Below, piece after piece: positions 8,615-17,045 of a stretch of 58,398 nucleotides of DNA (positions are counted from its first letter, which is position 1; every line of letters begins with the position of its first letter). Location: contig CAZWLP010000008.1 of the NCBI GenBank assembly GCA_964634565.1, positions 1 through 58,398 on the forward strand, written 5' to 3'. The position numbers and the translations under genes were made by a program. The stretch comes from JAUVKT01 sp964634565 (GTDB lineage Bacteria > Bacteroidota > Bacteroidia > Bacteroidales > VadinHA17). Under the pieces are notes generated by a model. The model worked only from the letters and a program-made list of their open reading frames with translations, did not search any database and had not been told where the DNA came from.

Positions 8615-9598
8615 TTAAACTTTCTTTATTATTCTAATTATTATATGAAAACCTATAACCGCGAGTACTCCGCCAAAAATTATAAAACTTAGCAGACCCA
8701 ATATTCTATTAGAGTTAGCTCCGACAACGTATGACTGGTTCAGGATAACGGCATTCATATAACCACCATCCGATCTGAATTCCCTGCTCTGGTACTTATA
8801 TAGGGTTGTTAACAGCCTTGAGTCTTCAGAATGACACTCAGTACAATTTCTAACAGCCTGCTCCTTTGGAAGAATCTTATGTGCAACAAGCATATCCTCA
8901 TTTACTTCGGTATGACACTCAATGCATCTGACATTCTTAAAGTGAAGCGACTCATTAGGCAACCATTCGTGGTTAGTAACAAAATTCACCTCGGCATTAT
9001 CGCTAAGCAGCTGGTAGTTGCTAAAATTTCCATGACACTCCAGGCAGATATTATTATCATATAATATAGTTTTTTCCAGATTTTCTGTGTTACGGATATT
9101 TATCTCATAGCTATGAGGATTATGGCATTTCCAGCAGGAGAAGCCTTCAAGCTCTGCATGAGTGCTTTCCTGATACTCAAGATCGATATTTTCAAACTGA
9201 TAACGGGCATAAGCTTCGTCATATGCATGACAATCGTTACATGTAAAATGCTCCTCCAGTCTTTCAGATGTATTGTGCGGAAAGATATTAAACTCATAGG
9301 AATGACAATCGGTACAGGCAAAACTCCAGTGGTTTGACTGGTAATACTTATCTCTATTGATATAATAATCCTCGTTCATATTTCTCTTCGCCGTCACACC
9401 CAAAACCGTATCTGTAAGTTCGTATGTAACTTCGCCATGGCAGACTAAACAGGCTTCGTTGTCTTCGGCAAAGATATTATTCTCAATGCCTTTCTCGACA
9501 ACAACCTGCTCCTCAGGGTCCTGCATCACAGGATTATTGTCGACCGTTAAGAAATTAACGGAGAATATTACAGGTATTAATGCTAATAATATCTTCAT
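8615..9598 (-). CDS. Heptahaem c-type cytochrome, C-terminally membrane-anchored
   Basis: The protein has 327 residues. It has a short signal peptide and seven CXXCH motifs, starting at residues 50, 95, 120, 155, 185, 225 and 252. A transmembrane helix at about 299-322 is followed by a basic tail (IIRIIKKV). Several extra histidines (for example SNHW, STHAEL, TNHEW) can be second haem ligands. The layout fits a NapC/NrfH-like or cytochrome c3-like periplasmic wire held at the inner membrane. It is separated by one base from the cytochrome b gene, so the two are surely coupled. The terminal acceptor is not evident. Confidence 0.85.
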   Translation of the reverse strand: MKILLALIPVIFSVNFLTVDNNPVMQDPEEQVVVEKGIENNIFAEDNEACLVCHGEVTYELTDTVLGVTAKRNMNEDYYINRDKYYQSNHWSFACTDCHSYEFNIFPHNTSERLEEHFTCNDCHAYDEAYARYQFENIDLEYQESTHAELEGFSCWKCHNPHSYEINIRNTENLEKTILYDNNICLECHGNFSNYQLLSDNAEVNFVTNHEWLPNESLHFKNVRCIECHTEVNEDMLVAHKILPKEQAVRNCTECHSEDSRLLTTLYKYQSREFRSDGGYMNAVILNQSYVVGANSNRILGLLSFIIFGGVLAVIGFHIIIRIIKKV

Positions 9599-9616
9599 CG
9601 GCTGTTATTTATACTA

Positions 9617-10480
9617 TTAAAATCTAACGGTTACATTTAGTCCAACGAGGAATTCTCCTTCATAAAAATCGTTCTTGTTATAAACAAAATTCCTCTGTCC
9701 GACTATCCCCTTATAGTTGGCAAAGAAAAGCTGAAAGGCGTGAGTGGGTGTTCCCTTTTCCCATCCTATAGCCAGCTGAGGCTTAGTAGGTTCAAAGTTG
9801 CGCTCACCGTCGTCATCTGCATCAACATCAGGGGCAGTAAACAGATAATCATATTCGAAAATTACTGAATGCTGTGAAGAACCAATAGTATATTTTCCAC
9901 CTGCATGCAAGCCAAAGTTAAGGTTCTCATATCCATTCTCAACAGAGTTAAACCAAATAAAGGTAGGTGCTAACTGCATTGATAATGACTCTGAAAATTT
10001 CCTGGCTACAATTAGCTGGTGAAAATAGGCAAGCTTATGAGTCATCTTGAACTCCTCAGGAGGGCCAAAAAACTCATCTGCCCTTGCTTCAACACCAATA
10101 TTTCCATAGTATGTAAGTGAAACAGGCATTGAACCTGACTCAGTTTGCTGCAGAATAGCATACTTGGCCGCAAAATCCCAGTAGCTGTTATCCTTTGTCA
10201 CTCCGGCAGCAAGCATTAACTTATCTGTAATACCATAATTTATACCAAGTCTTATATTGGCTGGTGAATAAATTCCAAATAAGGTTTTAGCCCCATTGGT
10301 AATCTTATCAAAGCGGTGATGTATTTCAAACTCCATCATTCCTTTATAAGGAGTCATTACGGTCTGATTATCCACCAGGATGCTGGTCTCAAAGGTAAGG
10401 TAGACAGGAGTATTTTCCTCCTGAGCAAAAATTGGCAAAGTCAACATTGCCAGTAACATAAGTGATAATATCTTTTTCAT
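9617..10480 (-). CDS. Outer-membrane beta-barrel protein, DUF5777-like
   Basis: The protein has 287 residues. A signal peptide ends at IFAQ, then alternating amphipathic strands run to a terminal VTVRF with a final aromatic residue, as in outer-membrane barrels. It resembles the DUF5777 family that accompanies haem proteins in Bacteroidota, which I recall from family knowledge without a search. It lies between a monohaem lipoprotein gene and the heptahaem gene, so it may help electrons or a substrate cross the outer membrane. It is much smaller than MtrB-type porins, so a classical porin-cytochrome conduit is uncertain. Confidence 0.72.
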   Translation of the reverse strand: MKKILSLMLLAMLTLPIFAQEENTPVYLTFETSILVDNQTVMTPYKGMMEFEIHHRFDKITNGAKTLFGIYSPANIRLGINYGITDKLMLAAGVTKDNSYWDFAAKYAILQQTESGSMPVSLTYYGNIGVEARADEFFGPPEEFKMTHKLAYFHQLIVARKFSESLSMQLAPTFIWFNSVENGYENLNFGLHAGGKYTIGSSQHSVIFEYDYLFTAPDVDADDDGERNFEPTKPQLAIGWEKGTPTHAFQLFFANYKGIVGQRNFVYNKNDFYEGEFLVGLNVTVRF

Positions 10481-10508
10481 ATCTTAATAATTAATAGGTT
10501 CGGTTAGT

Positions 10509-10904
10509 TTATTTAAGGTTTGTCTCTTCGTATATCCAGTCTAACAGTGTAAACAGATCGGTAGTGTTCCATGTTCCACCATGTTCAGGATCGTTTATCC
10601 GGATAACCACAATACTATTCTCTGCATCTTCCTCATCGATGTATCCTCCATTAACAAGGGCTGATTCAGAATTTGCTTCTCTTAAATCCGGAGGAATCTG
10701 TCCGTTATGGCATCCATCGCATGCGTACTTGGCAAAGAGGGGTGCAACATGAATGTCATAACTTAGAGGCCTGTCTGGTCTGACAGGATTCTCGTTTAGA
10801 TTATAGTCCCATTTTGGTGGGTCCCACTGATGCTTCTCACAGGCCATTAAGCCTAATAAAAACACCATGGCAACACCAACGACTATATAAATTTTATTTC
10901 TCAT
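10509..10904 (-). CDS. Monohaem cytochrome c lipoprotein, first gene of respiratory operon
   Basis: The protein has 131 residues. The lipobox GLMAC puts the lipidated cysteine near 22. A single CDGCH haem motif lies near 64-68, in YDIHVAPLFAKYACDGCH, the common start of a small cytochrome c domain. The C-terminal region NTTDLFTLLDWIYEETNLK resembles the last helix of such domains. No obvious distal methionine is seen near the end. As a small lipoprotein beside a barrel gene it could shuttle electrons at the outer membrane. The start codon is 130 nt from an FNR-like palindrome. Confidence 0.83.
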   Translation of the reverse strand: MRNKIYIVVGVAMVFLLGLMACEKHQWDPPKWDYNLNENPVRPDRPLSYDIHVAPLFAKYACDGCHNGQIPPDLREANSESALVNGGYIDEEDAENSIVVIRINDPEHGGTWNTTDLFTLLDWIYEETNLK

Positions 10905-11156
10905 ACTTATGATATTATAGATTTAAAAAACTTTGAATTTTCAACTGTTAAATATATATCAATAAAAAAAAATGTAGATGCAATTCATAAGATTCGATGG
11001 CATGATTTCCATTGATCTTTATCTTAAAAAAAAATGACCTATGTCAATAATGGCAATTTACGAAATGTTCCTGAACCAAACCTTTCGATATATATGAAAT
11101 ACAATATTTTAGCCAGGACCGGCGCCCTGGGAACCGGTCTGTGAGCAAATTTTTAT
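10905..11156. other. Upstream region of respiratory operon with an extra hairpin
   Basis: The stretch is AT-rich and I see no convincing gene. Besides the FNR-like palindrome, it holds the hairpin GACCGG-N11-CCGGTC (11117-11139). That hairpin lies between the acyl-CoA dehydrogenase terminator and the operon's regulatory site. A -7-like TACATTTT is present on the minus strand at 10976-10969 but lacks a clear -33 element. Confidence 0.4.
11034..11047. promoter_or_regulatory. FNR-like palindrome upstream of the respiratory operon
   Basis: ATGACCTATGTCAA contains the perfect inverted repeat TGAC-N4-GTCA, with the same N4 spacing and right half (GTCAA) as the site at 3129-3142. It ends 129 nt before the first operon ATG (10904). 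A weaker TTGAT-N4-ATCTT follows at 11012-11025. The pairing with the local FNR-like regulator is inferred. Confidence 0.55.
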
Positions 11157-11186
11157 CTAAAAAAAGTGCAACTGGCGTTGCACTTT
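11157..11186 (-). terminator. Terminator of the etf/acyl-CoA dehydrogenase operon
   Basis: Nine-base perfect arms AAAGTGCAA/TTGCACTTT (11163-11186, 6-nt loop) are followed on the minus strand by a T run. It lies 24 nt after the acyl-CoA dehydrogenase stop codon. Confidence 0.85.
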
Positions 11187-11209
11187 CTCTATAATATAAA
11201 TAATTTATC

Positions 11210-12988
11210 CTAGAACTTATAAGTGTTGTCCTCAATTATCCTGTCGGCCAGTCTGCGCCTTGCATCTTTAACATTTACAGGCGCCACAACAGTCAGCTCA
11301 TCAGTACGGGCAAGGTAAGCATCTGCATTTTCAGTTTCTGTAAGGGAATTAAATGCATCTCTGGCTGCTTTATTTATCTTGGCAGCAGCATCATATATAT
11401 AAACATCAAGTATGTCTGAATACAGGTCTGCAGATCCTTTGAGTTGCTCTATCTTTTTAACTCTGAGGGCCATAGATTCAGCAACATAGATTTCCATCAT
11501 AATATTTGAAATATTAAATAATATCTCCTGTTCATGAACCAGTTTCTTGCCGAATTCGGCTGATGCTGCATTAATAGCCAGAAGAGCTATCTTCTTAAAG
11601 TTTCTGATGTAACTTATTTTCTGATCAAAGAAATCATCACTAGTTGCTATCTCAGCCTTAAGAGAATCTAAATCTGTCGCCAGTTTTTGTGCTTCCCCGA
11701 ACAGATCAAAATCTCCTTTCATTGCCCTCTTCATTGCAGTATCAACCACAAGAAGCCTGTTAATCTCATTTGTGCCCTCAAATATTCTGTTAATCCTTGA
11801 GTCTCTGTATCCACGCTCTACATCCATCTCGGCTGAATATCCCATTCCTCCATGTATCTGCACTGCCTCATCTGCAACATAATCGAGCATCTCTGAGCCA
11901 TAGACCTTAAGCAGGGCTGCCTCTACAGCATAATGAGCAATTGCATCAATAGCGGCACGTCCTATATCACAACCTTCTGTCTTATATTTTGCCATAAGAT
12001 CATCAATATCCTTACTTACCCTGTAAGTAGCCGATTCTGCGGCAAATGTTCTTATAAGCTGATCGGCAAGCTTAAATTTAATAGCTCCGAAATTAGCGAT
12101 CTTTGTTCCAAACTGCTTGCGTTCATTGGCATATTGTACTGAATCAATTATAGCTTTTTTGGCTGCTCCTAGAACATTGGCTCCAAGCTTGAGTCTGCCC
12201 ATATGGAGTATACTCAGAGCAATACGAAATCCTTCGCCCCTCTTACCTATCATATTCTCAACGGGCACTTTAACATCATTGTAATATATTTGTGCTGTCG
12301 ATGATCCTTTAATACCCATTTTGTGTTCATCCGGTCCTACCACAACTCCTTCCATGTCTCTCTCCACAATAAAGGCACTCAAAACACGGTCGTTATCAAC
12401 CTTTGCAAAAACTATCTGTATATCAGCAAAACCGGCATTTGTTATCCACATTTTCTGTCCGTTCAGAATGTAATATTTTTCATCCTCCGACAGGCTTGCT
12501 CCTGTTTTGCCCGAGTTAGCATCACTTCCTGCTCCAGGCTCTGTAAGGCAGTATGCACCAATAAGTTCTCCGGTAGCCAGTTTGGTAACATATTTTTCTC
12601 TCTGCTCATAGGAGCCAAAATACATAATTGGCAATGTCCCGATGCCACAATGTGCCATAAAAGCCACTGAGAATGAATGTGCTGCACCAATTGTTTCGGC
12701 AGCCAGCATCTGAGTTACGAATGACTGGCCAAATCCCCCAAATTCTTCAGGAATTGATATTCCCATTAAGCCGAGCTCGCCTGAACTCTTCAGTTTTTTA
12801 AGCATCAGCTCACGATTTCCAAGGTCTAGATTATCCAGATCGGGATATACTTCCGTTTCAAGGAAATCCTTACAGGTCTGGGCAATCATAAGTTGTTCTT
12901 CATCATACTCCTCGGGAATAAAAATATCTTTTGGTTCAACTTCGCTTACAAGAAATTCTCCACTTTTTAAGACTTTTCTGTTTTCCAT
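11210..12988 (-). CDS. Acyl-CoA dehydrogenase (long form)
   Basis: The protein has 592 residues. It is an FAD enzyme that oxidises acyl-CoA to 2-enoyl-CoA in beta-oxidation and passes electrons to ETF. Visible signatures are YCLTEPGAGSDANSG near 147, ERKQFG near 290, QIHGGMGYSAEMDVERGYRD near 380 and IFEGTNEINR near 407, whose Glu is the usual catalytic base. An extra C-terminal domain of about 190 residues, as in VLCAD/ACAD9-type enzymes, makes it longer than the ~380-residue short-chain forms. It is the last gene of an operon with both ETF subunits and a membrane FeS acceptor, so electrons should end in menaquinone. Chain-length preference cannot be read from the sequence. Confidence 0.93.
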   Translation of the reverse strand: MENRKVLKSGEFLVSEVEPKDIFIPEEYDEEQLMIAQTCKDFLETEVYPDLDNLDLGNRELMLKKLKSSGELGLMGISIPEEFGGFGQSFVTQMLAAETIGAAHSFSVAFMAHCGIGTLPIMYFGSYEQREKYVTKLATGELIGAYCLTEPGAGSDANSGKTGASLSEDEKYYILNGQKMWITNAGFADIQIVFAKVDNDRVLSAFIVERDMEGVVVGPDEHKMGIKGSSTAQIYYNDVKVPVENMIGKRGEGFRIALSILHMGRLKLGANVLGAAKKAIIDSVQYANERKQFGTKIANFGAIKFKLADQLIRTFAAESATYRVSKDIDDLMAKYKTEGCDIGRAAIDAIAHYAVEAALLKVYGSEMLDYVADEAVQIHGGMGYSAEMDVERGYRDSRINRIFEGTNEINRLLVVDTAMKRAMKGDFDLFGEAQKLATDLDSLKAEIATSDDFFDQKISYIRNFKKIALLAINAASAEFGKKLVHEQEILFNISNIMMEIYVAESMALRVKKIEQLKGSADLYSDILDVYIYDAAAKINKAARDAFNSLTETENADAYLARTDELTVVAPVNVKDARRRLADRIIEDNTYKF

Positions 12989-13013
12989 TGTTTTATATCT
13001 AATATTAAATTAC

Positions 13014-13808
13014 TTACAAATTCAGGGCTTCTGCTATTAATTCGGCAATATCAAAATTCTTTATATCCTCTTCCCTGTTCTTATATTTTATTCCATCGGT
13101 CATCATTGTCATACAGAAAGGACAGGAAGTGGCTATAATTTCTGCCTTTGTCTCGAGTGCATCCTCTGTACGCTCAATAAATACTTCCTTATCTCCCTTT
13201 TCAGCCTCCTTAAACATCTGACCCCCTCCTGCACCACAACAAAGAGCCTTGCTTTTATTTCTTTTCATTTCCACCACATTTGATCCAAGAGATTTAAGGA
13301 TTGACCGTGGTTCATCATAAATTCCGTTTGCCCTACCCAGGTAACAGGGATCATGAAATGTAATATCAGCACTGCTGACCTTAGTATTATCAAATTTCAG
13401 TTTACCACTTTTAATCTGCCTGTCAAGAAATTCAAGATAATTTATTACCTCATAACTTCCTCCCAGATCGGGGTATTCATTCTTAAAAATATTAAAGCAG
13501 TGTGGACAGATAGTTATTATCTTTTTTACCTCATAAGCTTTAAATAACTCTATATTTTGCAGGGCCTGCATCTGGAAAAGCATTTCATTACCAGCACGAC
13601 GAGCGGGATCTCCTGTGCAGGTCTCCTCTTTACCCAGTATGGCATAGTCGGTACCAAGATAAGTAAGTATCTTTGCAAAAGCCCTGCTTACCTTTTTGTA
13701 CCTGTCGTCGAAGGCTCCGGCACACCCAACCCAGAATAGATATTCAGGCTTCTCGCCCCTGGCAAATTTATCGGCCATTACAGGTATCTCAACTTTACGG
13801 GTTTCCAT
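13014..13808 (-). CDS. CCG-domain Fe-S protein (HdrB/D-like), soluble half of an ETF:quinone oxidoreductase
   Basis: Starting at the ATG at 13808 (METRKVEIPV), this has 264 residues. An ATG at 13901 lies inside the upstream gene and gives an unrelated leader. Cysteine motifs occur at WVGCAGAFD near 29, CPHCFNIF, HDPCYLGR, ALCCGAGGGQMF and SCPFCMTMMTDG. This is the two-CCG-domain pattern of heterodisulfide reductase B/D-type proteins. It starts 7 nt after the membrane FeS gene and sits in the etf operon. In one-gene FeS-type ETF:menaquinone oxidoreductases these domains form the C-terminal half of the membrane protein. Here they are a separate chain. Confidence 0.85.
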   Translation of the reverse strand: METRKVEIPVMADKFARGEKPEYLFWVGCAGAFDDRYKKVSRAFAKILTYLGTDYAILGKEETCTGDPARRAGNEMLFQMQALQNIELFKAYEVKKIITICPHCFNIFKNEYPDLGGSYEVINYLEFLDRQIKSGKLKFDNTKVSSADITFHDPCYLGRANGIYDEPRSILKSLGSNVVEMKRNKSKALCCGAGGGQMFKEAEKGDKEVFIERTEDALETKAEIIATSCPFCMTMMTDGIKYKNREEDIKNFDIAELIAEALNL

Positions 13809-13815
13809 AAAAAGA

Positions 13816-15138
13816 TCAGTTATTAATATTAATCTCAAGATTCTCGGTCCATAGCAATCTATCATCCATTGAATATTGCCAGGGAGCACCGTTATTTTCA
13901 ATATTATTAAAGGTAGATTTTAGTTCTCCCGGTGCCGACGCTTCCTCCATAACCAGATACCTCCTGATATCTACAATTAAAGTTGGATGATTAATATTTA
14001 CAGGACATTCCTGGGCACATGCATTACAGGTAGTGCAGGCCCATAGTTCTTCTTCACTGATATAATCCCTCAAAAGGGATTTATTATCGTTGAACTCTCT
14101 TCCTTCCTTTACCATTCGGGGGCCTTTCTCATTCATCCGGCTGCGAACATCCATAATCACCTTCCTGGGTGATAAAAGCTTACCGGTAATATTTGCCGGG
14201 CATACTTCCGTACATCTTCCACACTGAGTACATGACAGAGAGTCAAGATAGTTCTTCCACGACACATCCTCAACATCTTTTATTCCAAATCTTTCCATTG
14301 GTGCATCTTCGGCAGGAGCAACAAAAGCAGTCTCGGGATCCATCATCAGTTTTACTTCCCGGGTAATATTATCCATATTAGGCAATTTACCCAATGGGTC
14401 GAGCCTGGAAAGAAAAACATTTGGAATTGAAAGAAAAACATGAAAATGTTTTGAATAGGGTAGCATATTGGCAAATACAAAGATCAAAAGAATATGGCTC
14501 CACCAGAAAGCCTCGTGCCAATTGTGTATTTGCTCTGTACTAAGCCCGGAGAATACACCTGAAATAAGATTACCAAGCGGATAAAAGCCATAGACAGTAT
14601 CTCCCCCTGATTTCATAAGAGCAACATAAGCAGCATTCATTCCGGAGAGTGAGACCATTAGTAACAATATCATGGTCAGAGCAATATTTGCATCAATATG
14701 AGAGCTCTTTTTCATCTCCACACCTTCAAACCTTGATATATGCAGAAATAATCTTCGTACGATAAACATCAGGATAAGTACAGCAATAAGCACGGCAAAT
14801 ATATCGCCCGAGGCAAAAATTAATGTATAAACCACTCCCAGAAAACTAAGAACCCTATCGGTAGCAAACAGACCATCTATTACCATTTCTATACTACCGA
14901 TCAGTATAACCAGGAAGCCCCAGAAAACGAGAGCATGCGCCAGTCCTATTAAAGGTTTGCGAAAGATCTTAGTCTGACCAATAGCAACTGCCAGAGTAAG
15001 TTTGATTCTTTTCCATATATCCTGCACACGGAAAGCAGGTCTGGTAAACTTAAAAAACCTTGATAGTCTCAGCACCGTATATGAAAATACTCCCAGTGTT
15101 AAAAATAGTGCCAGAGCAAAGTAGATTTGTTTAGTCAT
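13816..15138 (-). CDS. Membrane cytochrome b / 4Fe-4S ferredoxin protein, membrane half of ETF:menaquinone oxidoreductase
   Basis: The protein has 440 residues. The N-terminal ~250 residues hold about six hydrophobic helices with in-membrane histidines (GLAHALVFWGF near 66, FWWSHILLIFVFANM near 213), like the NarI-type cytochrome b fold. The C-terminal part has two 4Fe-4S motifs, CTQCGRCTEVCP near 301 and CTTCNACAQECP near 362. It would take electrons from EtfAB through the FeS centres and the CCG partner to haem b and menaquinone. Position between the CCG protein and etfA supports this. The pairing with EtfAB is by operon context and family knowledge, not shown directly. Confidence 0.85.
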   Translation of the reverse strand: MTKQIYFALALFLTLGVFSYTVLRLSRFFKFTRPAFRVQDIWKRIKLTLAVAIGQTKIFRKPLIGLAHALVFWGFLVILIGSIEMVIDGLFATDRVLSFLGVVYTLIFASGDIFAVLIAVLILMFIVRRLFLHISRFEGVEMKKSSHIDANIALTMILLLMVSLSGMNAAYVALMKSGGDTVYGFYPLGNLISGVFSGLSTEQIHNWHEAFWWSHILLIFVFANMLPYSKHFHVFLSIPNVFLSRLDPLGKLPNMDNITREVKLMMDPETAFVAPAEDAPMERFGIKDVEDVSWKNYLDSLSCTQCGRCTEVCPANITGKLLSPRKVIMDVRSRMNEKGPRMVKEGREFNDNKSLLRDYISEEELWACTTCNACAQECPVNINHPTLIVDIRRYLVMEEASAPGELKSTFNNIENNGAPWQYSMDDRLLWTENLEININN

Positions 15139-15175
15139 TATTCAGTCTTTATGCTGATCTGATATAAAAAGACAC

Positions 15176-16144
15176 TTACTTATTTTTAGATGCCTTAACA
15201 GCATTAACCAGTTCGGGAAGAACTTTTAATGCATCGCCAACAATACCATATTGAGCTGTCTCAAATATAGGGGCATCTTTGTCGGTATTTATTGCAACAA
15301 TGTACTTTGAAGAGCTTACTCCGGCAATATGCTGTGTTGCACCTGATATGCCTACAGCAATATAGAGGTTAGGAGCAATAATTTTACCTGTTTGCCCGGT
15401 ATGCTCTTCATGAGGTCTCCAACCTTCATCAGAAACCGGACGTGAACATGCTGTTGCTGCGCCAAGCACTTCAGCCAGTTCCTCGAGCGGACCCCAGTTA
15501 TCGGCAGATTTCATTCCTCGGCCACCGGATACAACTATTTCGGCATCTGTAAGAAGAAGTTTACCTCCCTGCTTATGAACATCCTTAACTACAGTTTTTG
15601 CTTCAGGGAAAACGGCTGCTTCAAATTTCTCAACACCAGCTGAACCTCCAGTCTCAACTACATCGAAGGAATTCTGGGCAAGCGTTATAATTTTTATATC
15701 TGATTTAATAACAAGTTTTGCAAATGCATTTCCTGAAAATACACGTTTCACAACGGTAAATGGATCAATACTGACAGGAAGCTTCGACACACCTGCGCCA
15801 ATACCCGCTTTAAGTCTTACTGAGAGGCGGGGTGCGAGTGCCTTGCCACTATTATTATTGGCAAGTACAATAATACCGGCTCCTTCTTTTATAGCCGCTT
15901 CGGCAATAATGGAGGTATAAACCTTATTATCAAGAACCTTTACCTTATCGTTATCAACTGTAAGGACTTTGGCAGCACCATAGTTGCCAAGGCTCTGAAG
16001 CTCATCTTCACTAACTTCTCCTATAGAAACAGCTGTAAGAGATGATCCCATTTGTTCTGCAAGCTTTGCCGCATATGACACAATCTCATAAGTTTGCTTC
16101 TTAAACCTGCCGTCCCAATTTTCTGTATATACTAATACTGACAT
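15176..16144 (-). CDS. etfA: Electron transfer flavoprotein, alpha subunit
   Basis: The protein has 322 residues. The C-terminal FAD-binding region is typical: VVSGGRGMKSADNWGPLEEL near 208, TGQTGKIIAPNLYIAVGISG near 255, and INTDKDAPIFETAQYGIVGD near 290. It binds FAD and receives electrons from the acyl-CoA dehydrogenase of the same operon. It lies 26 nt after etfB. The pair could serve ordinary or bifurcating ETF roles. The adjacent membrane acceptor favours the ordinary quinone-linked role. Confidence 0.95.
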   Translation of the reverse strand: MSVLVYTENWDGRFKKQTYEIVSYAAKLAEQMGSSLTAVSIGEVSEDELQSLGNYGAAKVLTVDNDKVKVLDNKVYTSIIAEAAIKEGAGIIVLANNNSGKALAPRLSVRLKAGIGAGVSKLPVSIDPFTVVKRVFSGNAFAKLVIKSDIKIITLAQNSFDVVETGGSAGVEKFEAAVFPEAKTVVKDVHKQGGKLLLTDAEIVVSGGRGMKSADNWGPLEELAEVLGAATACSRPVSDEGWRPHEEHTGQTGKIIAPNLYIAVGISGATQHIAGVSSSKYIVAINTDKDAPIFETAQYGIVGDALKVLPELVNAVKASKNK

Positions 16145-16170
16145 ATCTATAATCTTTCGGAAAATTAATA

Positions 16171-16920
16171 TTAAATAACTTTGGCTTCATTTTGCAGAAT
16201 CTCAATCAATTCTGCCGGCTTATCTGCATCAATAAATTTGCATGCAGCCCTCTCTTCAGGCAGAGTGTATGACTCAACATTGGTAAGAGGGTCAACAGAG
16301 ACGGGCTCAATAACTTTTATTGGCTTAGACCTGGCCATCATTATACCCCTCATAGCTGCAATCCTTGGTTCTTTAGCTATACCTTTCTGAACAACAGCCA
16401 CAAATGGAACGGGAACATTAACAATTTCCTTTCCCCCGTCGATCTCGCGGGTGATTACAGCTTCGCCACCCTCCAGATCAAGAGATGAAACAGCTGATAC
16501 AGATGGTATATCCAAAAATTCTGAAAGCATGCCACCAACAGTTGAACCATTATGGTCGCTCGACTCAATTCCACTCAGAATAATATCAAAGTCTTCTCCC
16601 CTGACTATCTCAGCAATCTGTGCTGCAACAAAATATGCATCCAACGGATCAGCATTAACCCTTATGGCATCGTCTGCTCCAATGGCAAGGGCTTTTCTTA
16701 TAGTCGGCTCCGATGATTGTTCTCCAACATGGATTACCGTAACCTTATCAACTCCTGCACCGGGTTTTTCTTTTAGCTCAAGGGCTCTTGTAAGTGATAA
16801 TTCATCCCAGGGGTTAATAACCCACTGTATCCCTGCTGTATCTAGCTTAGTATTGTTCTCAAGAAATTTCACCCTTGTTGTGGTATCAGGAACATTACTA
16901 ATGCAAACCAAGATTTTCAT
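16171..16920 (-). CDS. etfB: Electron transfer flavoprotein, beta subunit
   Basis: The protein has 249 residues. It is the partner of EtfA, with the expected fold: MKILVCISNVPDTT at the start, NPWDELSLTRALELKE near 36, and IESSDHNGSTVGGMLSEFL near 116, a nucleotide-binding loop. It is the first gene of the operon. A promoter with correct -33 and -7 elements lies about 95-125 nt upstream, and a 14-bp palindrome sits between promoter and ATG. Confidence 0.95.
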   Translation of the reverse strand: MKILVCISNVPDTTTRVKFLENNTKLDTAGIQWVINPWDELSLTRALELKEKPGAGVDKVTVIHVGEQSSEPTIRKALAIGADDAIRVNADPLDAYFVAAQIAEIVRGEDFDIILSGIESSDHNGSTVGGMLSEFLDIPSVSAVSSLDLEGGEAVITREIDGGKEIVNVPVPFVAVVQKGIAKEPRIAAMRGIMMARSKPIKVIEPVSVDPLTNVESYTLPEERAACKFIDADKPAELIEILQNEAKVI

Positions 16921-16948
16921 TAATATGTAGTTTTAATTAATTGAATAT

Positions 16949-16962
16949 TGTTTTATAAAACA
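16949..16962. promoter_or_regulatory. 14-bp perfect palindrome in the etfB leader
   Basis: TGTTTTATAAAACA is self-complementary and lies 29 nt before the etfB ATG, downstream of the predicted start point. It could be an operator for a fatty-acid-responsive repressor, but no such regulator is encoded nearby. Confidence 0.4.
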
Positions 16963-17014
16963 CTGGATATAAAGACATTAAATTCAGTGAAATAAATATT
17001 GCCTTTTGAGCGAA

Positions 17015-17045
17015 CAAATATATAAAAAATTGATCGACTACCAAA
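17015..17045 (-). promoter_or_regulatory. Bacteroidota housekeeping promoter of the etf operon
   Basis: On the minus strand TTTG (17045-17042), a 19-nt spacer and TATATTTG (17022-17015) match the consensus TTTG-N19-TAnnTTTG exactly. The start point would be near 17008, leaving a leader of about 88 nt. Confidence 0.75.

Noticed and set aside
4782..10904. Reading the respiratory operon as a nitrite, tetrathionate or polysulfide reductase
   Set aside because: NrfD and FeS subunits alone do not define the substrate, and no NrfA, Ttr or Psr catalytic subunit is present.
11044..11235. 63-codon minus-strand frame after the acyl-CoA dehydrogenase gene
   Set aside because: It runs through the terminator hairpin and overlaps the dehydrogenase end; no coding signs.
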